In this document: positions 4,756-11,287 of the stretch, piece by piece
Layout of the letters: the number at the start of each line of letters is the position of its first letter
Position numbering within the stretch: the stretch's first letter is position 1
Source: CAJXVY01 sp965657575
GTDB taxonomy: Bacteria; Actinomycetota; Actinomycetes; Actinomycetales; Microbacteriaceae
DNA: 11,287 nucleotides
Reading direction: 5' to 3'
NCBI GenBank assembly: GCA_965657575.1
Contig: CBFHOK010000020.1
Span: 1 to 11,287 of the forward strand
Notes under the pieces: generated by a model
What the model saw: only the letters and a program-made list of their open reading frames with translations
Database searches by the model: none
Told to the model about the DNA's origin: nothing
Translations under genes and position numbers: made by a program

Positions 4756-6720
4756 TTGGAAACCAAACAGCTAAGTCCAGATTTAGAACTACTTGGAGAG
4801 CGACTATTGGGTCGCTGGGCGGATATTCGCCGAGAGGTTCGCAAGGTTATTGAAGAAAACGACATCCACAAAATCGAAGGCATGCCCTACGAGGATCACC
4901 GCGAAAGAGTATTGAAAAGCCTAAAGCTGTTGGTAGATAAAGGTGTCACCCAGCATGGCTTCCCAGGAGAGGTTGGTGGATCAGGTTCACCAGGAGCATC
5001 ACTGTCATGCTTCGAAGAGTTACTTTTTGCAGATCCATCACTGCAGATTAAGTATGGCGTTCAGTGGGGACTGTTTGGCTCAGCGATTTTGTATTTAGGT
5101 ACCGAGTATCACCACAAACACTTCCTTCCAGGAGCGGTTGATCTGACAACTCCCGGTGCTTTTGCAATGAGTGAAACCGGTCACGGAAGTGATGTTGCAT
5201 CCTTGGGAACAACTGCAACCTACGACCCAGAAACACAGGAATTCGTTATCCACACCCCAGACCGTCACAGCTGGAAAGACTGGTTGGGCAATGCTGCCAA
5301 GCATGGTCAGGCCGCAGTTGTTTTTGCGCAGTTGATTACCGGTGGTGAAAATCACGGAGTTCACGCCTTCTATGTCCCAATCCGTAAGGGTAAGAAGTTC
5401 TTGCCAGGAGTCGGTGGTGAGGACGATGGTCTAAAGGGTGGTCTGAACGGAATTGATAATGGAAGGCTGCACTTTGACAATGTTCGTATCCCAAGGGAGA
5501 ACCTACTAAACCGCTACGCAGATGTTTCAACAGATGGTGAATACAGCTCAATCATCGAATCCAAGGGAAGAAGATTCTTCACCCAGTTGGGTGCTTTGGT
5601 TCAGGGTCGAGTCAGCCTCACCGGTGCTGTTACCAACGCCCAGAAGCTAGCTCTAACAATTGCTCTGAGGTATGCGAATGAGCGCAGGCAGTTCCCCGGT
5701 GTTGATGGTGAAGAGGTAAAGCTAATTGATTACCAGCGTCACCAGAGAAGACTTTTGCCACTGCTAGCTGAAACTTACGCACAGATCTTTTTGCACCAGG
5801 AGCTATTGGATAAATTCCACGAGGTGTTCAATGGAACCAATGACACTGACGAAACCCGAAGTGATTTGGAAACTGTTGCAGCTGCAGCCAAGGCTCTTGG
5901 CACCTGGAATGCACAGAAGACAATCCAGGAAGCACGTGAGGCCTGTGGTGGTCAGGGGTTCTTGGCTGAGCACAGACTGACTGGCCTCAGAGCAGACCTA
6001 GATGTCTATGTCACCTTTGAGGGCGATAACAACGTCATGCTGCAGTTGGTTGCCAAGAGGCTTCTGACTGATTATTCAAACGCCTTCAAATCGCCTGATT
6101 TCGGAACTCTTGCTCAGTATGTTGCGGAGCAGGTTGGAGAATCAGCAATCAACCGCGGAGGCCTTAGAGGTCTTGCTCAGAACATCACTGACTTTGGATC
6201 AACTGCCAGAAGCGTTGAGTTTGTGAAAGAAGAGGAACACCAGCACCAGTTGCTAGTTGACCGAGTCCACACCGAAGTTGCCCGCATTGCTAACAAGATG
6301 AAGGCTGCCGGAAAAGACAAGGCCAAGCAGGCCGAGCTATTCAACCGCCACCAGAATGACCTAATCAAGGTCGCAACCGCCCATGCCGAGTTGATTATGT
6401 GGGAGGCGTTTACCTCAGCAATCAAAACCATCACCCACGATGACACCCGTCAGGTTTTGACTTGGTTGAGAGACCTCTATGGGTTCACCCTGTTGGAGAA
6501 AAATCTCGACTGGTTCATGATCAACGGTCGTCTAACAGCTCACAGAGCAGAGGCAATCACCGATTACATCGATGACAGACTGCTTCCAAGGCTGAAACCA
6601 TACGCACTTGATCTTGTTGATGCATTCGAACTAACAGAACCTCTGATTCGTTCATCACTTGCATTCGGTGCTGAGCAGAAGCGCAGAGATTCCAAAAAAG
6701 AAAGCATGGTGAATGCATGA
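4756..6720 (+). CDS. fadE: Long ACOX-like acyl-CoA dehydrogenase/oxidase, first enzyme of beta-oxidation
   Basis: A 654-residue flavoenzyme, much longer than the ~380-residue standard acyl-CoA dehydrogenases and close to peroxisomal acyl-CoA oxidases. It should introduce the trans-2 double bond into acyl-CoA. From the TTG start, the helical N-domain covers about residues 1-130. The flavin-contacting FAMSETGHGSDVASLGTTA follows at about 136-154. ALRYANERRQFPG (about 303-315) is the FAD-binding helix. EACGGQGFLAEHRLTGLRAD (about 395-414) leads to TFEGDNNVMLQLVAKRLL (about 420-437), whose Glu (about 422) is the expected catalytic base. The remaining ~210 residues are the extra C-terminal ACOX-like domain. 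Whether electrons go to ETF or directly to oxygen cannot be read here. It is the first gene of a three-gene operon; its TGA overlaps the fadA ATG. Pro codons are mostly CCA, as in its neighbours. An alternative GTG start at 4750 adds two residues. Confidence 0.88.
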   Translation: METKQLSPDLELLGERLLGRWADIRREVRKVIEENDIHKIEGMPYEDHRERVLKSLKLLVDKGVTQHGFPGEVGGSGSPGASLSCFEELLFADPSLQIKYGVQWGLFGSAILYLGTEYHHKHFLPGAVDLTTPGAFAMSETGHGSDVASLGTTATYDPETQEFVIHTPDRHSWKDWLGNAAKHGQAAVVFAQLITGGENHGVHAFYVPIRKGKKFLPGVGGEDDGLKGGLNGIDNGRLHFDNVRIPRENLLNRYADVSTDGEYSSIIESKGRRFFTQLGALVQGRVSLTGAVTNAQKLALTIALRYANERRQFPGVDGEEVKLIDYQRHQRRLLPLLAETYAQIFLHQELLDKFHEVFNGTNDTDETRSDLETVAAAAKALGTWNAQKTIQEAREACGGQGFLAEHRLTGLRADLDVYVTFEGDNNVMLQLVAKRLLTDYSNAFKSPDFGTLAQYVAEQVGESAINRGGLRGLAQNITDFGSTARSVEFVKEEEHQHQLLVDRVHTEVARIANKMKAAGKDKAKQAELFNRHQNDLIKVATAHAELIMWEAFTSAIKTITHDDTRQVLTWLRDLYGFTLLEKNLDWFMINGRLTAHRAEAITDYIDDRLLPRLKPYALDLVDAFELTEPLIRSSLAFGAEQKRRDSKKESMVNA

Positions 6721-7904
6721 TCTCAAAGGATGTTTATTTCGTAGACGGAGTTAGAACACCTTTCGGTAGGGCTGGAGAAAAAGGTGTTTACTGGAACACC
6801 AGAGCTGACGATCTGGTGGTGAAAGCCATGATTGGACTGCTTGAGCGCCACCCGGATCTAGACAAATCAGCCATCGATGATGTTGCAATTGCCGCTACCA
6901 CGCAGACTGGTGACCAGGGACTGACAATTGGTCGAACCTCGGCTATTTTGGCTGGCCTTCCGCAGTCAGTTCCAGGTTTCGCCATTGACAGGATGTGCGC
7001 TGGGGCGATGACTGCTGTAACAACCACTGGTTCTGGAATCGGTGTTGGCATGTATGACATGGTCTTAGCCGGTGGGGTTGAACACATGGGTCGCCACCCA
7101 ATGGGCTTTGATGCAGATCCCAACCCAAGGTTTTTATCAGAGCGACTGGTTGACTCAGACGCTCTGAACATGGGCTGCACTGCGGAGAAGATCCACGACC
7201 GTTTTCCGCATTTGACCAAAGACCGTGCTGATGCATTTGCTGTTGGTTCTCAGCAAAAGGCAGCTGCCGCCTATGAACAAGGGATTATTCAAAAAGATCT
7301 CATCCCTGTTAGCGCTGCCAGTGAATCTGGTTGGAACGTAGTCGACAGAGATGAACCGATGCGACCAGAGACAACCTTGGAAGGAATTGCCGATCTAAAG
7401 ACACCTTTCCGCCCCCACGGAAGAGTGACAGCTGGAAATGCATCTCCATTGACCGACGGGGCAACAATTGCTCTGCTTGCAGGTGAGGACGCTGTTCGAA
7501 AGCACGGATTGAAACCGAAAATGAAGATGGTCAGCTTTGCTTTTGCCGGGGTTGAGCCAGAGATTATGGGAATTGGTCCAATTCCTGCCACCGAAAAAGC
7601 CCTTGCCAAAGCAGGGCTCAAATTGGATGACATTGGTTTGATGGAGATCAACGAGGCATTTGCGATTCAGGTGTTGAGCTTTATCGATCACTTTGGTTTA
7701 GAAGACGATGACCACAGAATCAACAAGTATGGCGGCGCGATTGCCTTCGGTCACCCGCTTGCATCCTCTGGAGTAAGGCTTATGAACCAGCTGGCGGCTC
7801 AGTTTGAGGAGCACCCGGAAGTTCGATATGGACTGACGACGATGTGTATTGGCCTGGGAATGGGTGGAACCGTTGTCTGGGAAAACACCAACTGGAGGGG
7901 CTAG
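6717..7904 (+). CDS. fadA: Acetyl-CoA acyltransferase (3-ketoacyl-CoA thiolase), beta subunit of the trifunctional complex
   Basis: A 395-residue thiolase of normal length. The acylated nucleophile is Cys94 in DRMCAGAMTAV. NEAFA at 312-316, GGAIAFGHPLASSGVRL with His346, and TMCIGLGMGGT with Cys377 complete the active site. Cys377 is the proton-transfer cysteine in thiolases. EHMGRHPMG (122-130) and NPRFLSERLVD are typical of the actinobacterial FadA partner of FadB. It cleaves 3-ketoacyl-CoA with CoA to acetyl-CoA and a shortened acyl-CoA, rather than acting mainly as a biosynthetic acetoacetyl-CoA thiolase; this follows from the neighbours. ATG at 6717 overlaps the fadE stop (ATGA) and has only a weak GGTGA site, so translation is probably coupled. 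FadB starts immediately after the TAG stop. Mycobacterial homologues form an alpha2beta2 complex with FadB. Confidence 0.92.
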   Translation: MISKDVYFVDGVRTPFGRAGEKGVYWNTRADDLVVKAMIGLLERHPDLDKSAIDDVAIAATTQTGDQGLTIGRTSAILAGLPQSVPGFAIDRMCAGAMTAVTTTGSGIGVGMYDMVLAGGVEHMGRHPMGFDADPNPRFLSERLVDSDALNMGCTAEKIHDRFPHLTKDRADAFAVGSQQKAAAAYEQGIIQKDLIPVSAASESGWNVVDRDEPMRPETTLEGIADLKTPFRPHGRVTAGNASPLTDGATIALLAGEDAVRKHGLKPKMKMVSFAFAGVEPEIMGIGPIPATEKALAKAGLKLDDIGLMEINEAFAIQVLSFIDHFGLEDDDHRINKYGGAIAFGHPLASSGVRLMNQLAAQFEEHPEVRYGLTTMCIGLGMGGTVVWENTNWRG

Positions 7905-10025
7905 ATGTTAGAAAAGTTCGCACCACTATTTGTTGACGACACTGAGGTCATAACCCACAGTCTTGTTCAGGAAGTACCCCTTAGGTCGGGCAAGACCCTT
8001 GCCTTGATCACCCTGGATAACCACAAGGACCACACCCGTCCAACAACCCTTGGACCACTGAGCTTGAAAGAGCTGGATGAGGCCCTTGACGCCCTTGAGG
8101 AGCGCGCCAAAAAAGGCGAGATTCACGGCATTGCCATAACCGGAAAGCCATATTTTTTGGCAGCCGGAGCCGATCTTTCCAAGATCGGAGCTGTCAAAGA
8201 AAAGATTATCGGCAGGCTTTATGTTGAGCTTGGGCATTATGTCTTTGCCAAATTGGGAGACAGCAGCGTTCCAACCTTTGTGTTCATTAACGGATTAGCC
8301 CTTGGTGGCGCTGTTGAGATAGCACTGAACGCCAAGTACAGAACCTTGAACTCGGCGGCCCCCGCACTTGGTCTTCCAGAGGTGTTTCTTGGAATCATCC
8401 CTGGTTGGGGTGGAAGTTACCTTTTGCCAAATTTGATTGGCATCAAAAATGCGCTGAAGGTAATCGTTGAAAACCCACTCAAGCAAAACCGAATGCTGAA
8501 ACCAGCAGAGGCCTATGAGATGGGCATTGCCGATGTGATGTTTGAGCCACAGAGATTTTTGGAGCAAAGCATCGACTGGGCCGATGAAGTTATCAACGGC
8601 AAAAAGGTAAAACGACCAAACGAGCCAGGAACATTAGAGCGAAAAACCGTTTGGCCAGCCGCAGTAAAAATGGCAAGATCGATGATCAAAGACCGCCTTG
8701 GGGAAATACCAGAGTCTCCATATGTTGCGCTTGATTTGATTGATGCTGCCAGAAGTGGCACTCGCGACGAGGGTTTTAAGCGTGAAGATGACGTCATGGA
8801 AGAGCTTGTCAGTGGCGATAAGTTCAGGGCGAGTATGTATTCATTCAACCTGGTGCAGAAACATGCCAAGAACCCGCAGGGTGCACCAGATAAATCTTTG
8901 GCAAGACCGGTGACAAAGGTTGGAGTTATTGGAGCAGGTTTGATGGCAAGCCAATTGGCGCTGCTTTTCTTGCGTCGACTAGAAGTCCCAGTTGTTATGA
9001 CCGATGTTAGCCAAGAGAGAATCGACAAAGGTCTTGCTTATGTCCGCTCAGAACTAGACAAGATGGTTGAAAGAGGACGCCTGGATCCTGATGACAGAAA
9101 CAGGTATTCTGCAAACCTTTCGGGATCCCTTGATTACAGCGCGTTCGGCAATTGCGATTGGGTTATTGAAGCTGTCTTTGAAGAGATGAGTGTCAAGCAA
9201 GAGGTGTTTGGAAAACTCGAAGAGTTCATTTCTGAAGAGTGCATCCTGGCCTCCAACACAAGCTCACTGTCTGTGACTGAGATGGCTAAAAACCTCAAGC
9301 ACCCAGAGCGAGTGGTCGGTTTTCACTTCTTCAACCCGGTAGCGGTTATGCCACTACTGGAGGTTGCAAGAACCGACAAAACAAACGACGAGACCATGGC
9401 AACCGCAATGGCTGTTGGCAAAAACTTGAAAAAGACCACGGTTATCGTCAAAGACGAGGCTGCGTTTGTGGTCAACAGGTTGTTTGGAGTTCTTCTTAGT
9501 GAGCAAATGAAAGCCCTTGATGAGGGATTCAGTTTCGACGATATCTCTGAGGCAATCAAGCCACTTGGTTTGCCAATGGATCCGTTTGATCTTCTGGAAC
9601 TCGTGGGCATGCATGTCGCTGCTCACATGATGGATTCGATGAAGGCCTTCGATGACTCTCGCTTCTACGCATCTGACACCCTGGGCAAGCTAGCCGAGCA
9701 CGGAAAGATTCTCGTGAAAGACGATAAGGGCAAAATCAAGGGTTTCGATAAGGGCGCAGTTGCCTTATTGCCCTCAGCTACCCCGACACGTGACAAAGAA
9801 ACCATCATGACCCAGACTTTGGAGGGTCTAGCTCGTGAGATAAAGATTATGCTCGATGACGGCGTTGTTCATTCGGTTGAGGATATTGATTTAGCGATGA
9901 TTACTGGTGCTGGCTGGCCTTTCCACCTCGGTGGCATCACGCCCTTTTTGGATCGAGAGGGAGTTAGCCAAAGAGTCAACGGCAAACCATTTCACGACCC
10001 AATGGTGGTTGGGGTAAAAAACTAG
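7905..10025 (+). CDS. fadB: Bifunctional enoyl-CoA hydratase/3-hydroxyacyl-CoA dehydrogenase, alpha subunit of the trifunctional complex
   Basis: A 706-residue fusion protein. The N-terminal crotonase domain (about 20-230) has LALGGAVEIALNAKYR with Glu138 and LGLPEVFLGIIPGWGG with Glu159, both catalytic glutamates of hydratases. A helical linker leads to the NAD-binding domain, with VGVIGAGLMASQLALLF (339-355) as the Rossmann loop. The common second glycine after Met is Ala here. The 3-hydroxyacyl-CoA dehydrogenase signature follows: ASNTSSLSVTEMA (449-461), then FHFFNPVAVMPLLEV with His474 and Glu486, the catalytic pair. Helical C-terminal domains (FVVNRLFGVLLSEQMKALDE from about 521) make the dimer or complex surface. 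It hydrates 2-enoyl-CoA and oxidises the hydroxy product with NAD. ATG at 7905 directly follows the fadA TAG, with GGAGGGG upstream. Length and gene order agree with the mycobacterial FadAB complex. Confidence 0.92.
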   Translation: MLEKFAPLFVDDTEVITHSLVQEVPLRSGKTLALITLDNHKDHTRPTTLGPLSLKELDEALDALEERAKKGEIHGIAITGKPYFLAAGADLSKIGAVKEKIIGRLYVELGHYVFAKLGDSSVPTFVFINGLALGGAVEIALNAKYRTLNSAAPALGLPEVFLGIIPGWGGSYLLPNLIGIKNALKVIVENPLKQNRMLKPAEAYEMGIADVMFEPQRFLEQSIDWADEVINGKKVKRPNEPGTLERKTVWPAAVKMARSMIKDRLGEIPESPYVALDLIDAARSGTRDEGFKREDDVMEELVSGDKFRASMYSFNLVQKHAKNPQGAPDKSLARPVTKVGVIGAGLMASQLALLFLRRLEVPVVMTDVSQERIDKGLAYVRSELDKMVERGRLDPDDRNRYSANLSGSLDYSAFGNCDWVIEAVFEEMSVKQEVFGKLEEFISEECILASNTSSLSVTEMAKNLKHPERVVGFHFFNPVAVMPLLEVARTDKTNDETMATAMAVGKNLKKTTVIVKDEAAFVVNRLFGVLLSEQMKALDEGFSFDDISEAIKPLGLPMDPFDLLELVGMHVAAHMMDSMKAFDDSRFYASDTLGKLAEHGKILVKDDKGKIKGFDKGAVALLPSATPTRDKETIMTQTLEGLAREIKIMLDDGVVHSVEDIDLAMITGAGWPFHLGGITPFLDREGVSQRVNGKPFHDPMVVGVKN

Positions 10026-10036
10026 AAATCAGTTGG

Positions 10037-10042
10037 GATAAT
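10037..10042 (+). promoter_or_regulatory. Candidate -10 box for a leaderless GNAT/tRNA transcript
   Basis: GATAAT stands six bases before the ATG at 10049, so transcription would begin at or next to the start codon. No Shine-Dalgarno at a proper distance is seen. A -35 box at 17-19 bases was not found (TTGGGG lies 22 bases upstream). Leaderless genes are common in actinobacteria. Confidence 0.35.
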
Positions 10043-10048
10043 GGCGGG

Positions 10049-10521
10049 ATGAATATTCGTCCCGCCACCAAGCAAGACATTCCAGCAATCCTGCAGATGA
10101 TTAAAGATCTTGCGGAGTATGAAAAAGAACCCGATGCAGTTGAGAACACCGAAGCGATGTTGGAAGAAACTCTCTTTGGAAATAATCCAAGGGCTTTCGC
10201 TGAAATCATAGAAGAGGATGAACCAGTCGGCATAGCCATTTGGTTTTTGAATTATTCAACTTGGACCGGTAAACACGGGCTTTATTTAGAGGATTTGTAT
10301 GTAAAGCCGGAGGTCAGAGGAAAGGGTTATGGCAAGCAAATGCTTGTTCACCTTGCTGGCAAGGCAGTTGACAACGGCTGGTCAAGATTTGAGTGGTGGG
10401 TGCTGGACTGGAATAAGCCAGCGATTGATTTCTATATCTCTCAGGGTGCCCAAATGATGGATGAGTGGACGGTGTGCAGGGTTGATGGCGATGCTTTGCA
10501 TTCACTTGCAGCCCAAAGATA

Positions 10522-10522
<1 letters not shown>
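10049..10522 (+). CDS. GNAT N-acetyltransferase, SSAT-like (polyamine/thialysine type)
   Basis: A 157-residue single-domain GNAT enzyme. It opens with MNIRPATKQDIPAILQMIKD and LAEYEKEPDA. The core STWTGKHGLYLEDLYVKPEV, with the acetyl-CoA pyrophosphate loop RGKGYG at 90-95, is followed by RFEWWVLDWNKPAIDFYIS. The Tyr near 129 (DFYISQGA) is the usual general acid. The end MMDEWTVCRVDGDAL is also typical. This pattern is that of diamine/spermidine N1-acetyltransferases and the related thialysine acetyltransferases. The true substrate may be a polyamine or another small amine; bacterial members are poorly characterised. It follows fadB by 23 bases but has its own candidate -10 box and looks leaderless. 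The tRNA-Pro begins nine bases after its stop, so one transcript for both is likely. Confidence 0.85.
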
Positions 10523-10617
<95 letters not shown>

Positions 10618-11287
10618 CTAGGTAGGGCCGATAATCGGAGCTCCAAGATCAGTTGAAAACCTTAGAGCTGAGGCTGTAACCAACTGACCAATTGAATCAA
10701 ACTGGTCTCTAACTCTCTCTTTGGGAACACCTGTACTTATTGTGGCGATCACCTTATTACTTACGTCCCTAACTGGCGCTGCCGCATCCACGATGCCCTC
10801 CTGGAATTCACCATCACTTATGGCATAACCCTGGTTCCTGACATCCTTCATCATGTTTAGAAAGCCCTGCAGGTTTTTAGCAGGTCTTTGGAGACTGAAA
10901 ACTGGATCAATCGGTTCTCTCGAACGAGGCAAGGTGCTTTTGGCAGCTGGCAAGGGTGAGAGCTGGGCATGCTCGTACCACCAAAGTTTGATCTCTTCGT
11001 CCGAGAGGCTTGCCAGCATTGCTCTTCCACTTGCTGTTATGCCAGCCGGGGCAACGAAACCACCCCAGCCGTCTCGGGTCAACTCTCTTGCGGCGCTGAT
11101 TGTCTTGATTGTTAGCACTCTGCCACCCCTGAGGACATCTAGGTGGGCGGACTCCTGAGTCTGGGCAACCAGTTCCCTCAGTCGATATTCAGAAAGAGTC
11201 GCCAACCGGGCCTCTTTGGTTCGCATCGCCATGAGGTAGAGCCTTGAGCCCAGTGTGTATTTCAAAGTTCGATCATCACGGTCCACT
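10618..11287 (-). CDS. IclR-family transcriptional regulator, C-terminal part (cut by window end)
   Basis: This leftward gene enters from beyond the right edge. The visible 223 codons cover the end of the winged-helix wing (DRTLKYTLGSRLYLMAM) and the whole effector-binding domain, while the helix-turn-helix itself lies outside the window. The GTG near the edge is therefore not the true start. The effector domain shows EYRLRELVAQTQESAHLDVL, GFVAPAGITASGRAMLASLSDE, and later GYAISDGEFQEGIVDAAAPVRD and VIATISTGVPKERV, standard IclR features including the E-x-x-x-G-I and AAPVRD segments. The tail is TASALRFSTDLGAPIIGPT. A Pro/Ser-rich stretch with LSPLPAAKSTLPRSREPIDP is a longer linker than usual. 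IclR proteins often control catabolic genes, but the target cannot be seen here; it converges on the tRNA and is not obviously linked to the fad operon. Confidence 0.87.
   Translation of the reverse strand, partial: VDRDDRTLKYTLGSRLYLMAMRTKEARLATLSEYRLRELVAQTQESAHLDVLRGGRVLTIKTISAARELTRDGWGGFVAPAGITASGRAMLASLSDEEIKLWWYEHAQLSPLPAAKSTLPRSREPIDPVFSLQRPAKNLQGFLNMMKDVRNQGYAISDGEFQEGIVDAAAPVRDVSNKVIATISTGVPKERVRDQFDSIGQLVTASALRFSTDLGAPIIGPT

Noticed and set aside
6788..7219. 143-residue antisense frame within fadA
   Set aside because: It mirrors conserved thiolase codons and has no family features of its own.
8513..9028. 171-residue antisense frame within fadB
   Set aside because: A Ser/Leu-rich shadow of the fadB coding strand with no domain pattern; fadB is unmistakable on the other strand.

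Overview
The window looks like a chromosomal piece of a moderate-GC actinobacterium. Genes are packed tightly with ATGA-type overlaps. The tRNA lacks an encoded CCA end. The FadA/FadB pair, the small winged-helix regulator and the DUF427 protein all read like actinobacterial family members. Base composition looks near 50% GC (judged by eye, not counted). This would fit a streamlined Microbacteriaceae of the freshwater/marine 'Luna' type (Rhodoluna/Aquiluna), but that placement is inference.

Left part (1-2621, minus strand): a five-gene run read from right to left. It holds a small winged-helix regulator, an SbtA-type sodium/bicarbonate transporter, an SbtB-type PII-like protein, a LysE/RhtB exporter and an EamA/DMT transporter that runs off the window. 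Four of the five genes are joined by overlaps or a short gap that suggest one transcript. This is the most unusual part: a bicarbonate uptake module with its own regulators, best known from cyanobacterial carbon concentration, in what looks like a heterotroph.

Centre (2622-4755): a 75-bp divergent promoter region carries a perfect 12-bp palindrome. On its other side is a single enoyl-CoA hydratase gene. This converges, with a 4-bp overlap, on a minus-strand pair: a DUF427 protein and a LON-substrate-binding-domain protein. A 200-bp gap with two inverted repeats follows.

Right part (4756-10025, plus strand): a complete fatty-acid beta-oxidation operon. It encodes a long ACOX-like acyl-CoA dehydrogenase/oxidase, a FadA thiolase, and a FadB fusion of enoyl-CoA hydratase and 3-hydroxyacyl-CoA dehydrogenase. 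FadA and FadB probably form a trifunctional complex that takes the enoyl-CoA product through to acetyl-CoA. After it come a GNAT acetyltransferase that looks leaderless, a tRNA-Pro(CGG), and the 3' part of a convergent IclR-family regulator cut by the window edge.

A possible link between the halves is that odd-chain beta-oxidation yields propionyl-CoA, whose carboxylation uses bicarbonate, and anaplerotic carboxylation also uses it. The sequence shows only proximity, so this is a hypothesis. No mobile element, CRISPR array, rRNA or clear intrinsic terminator was seen.
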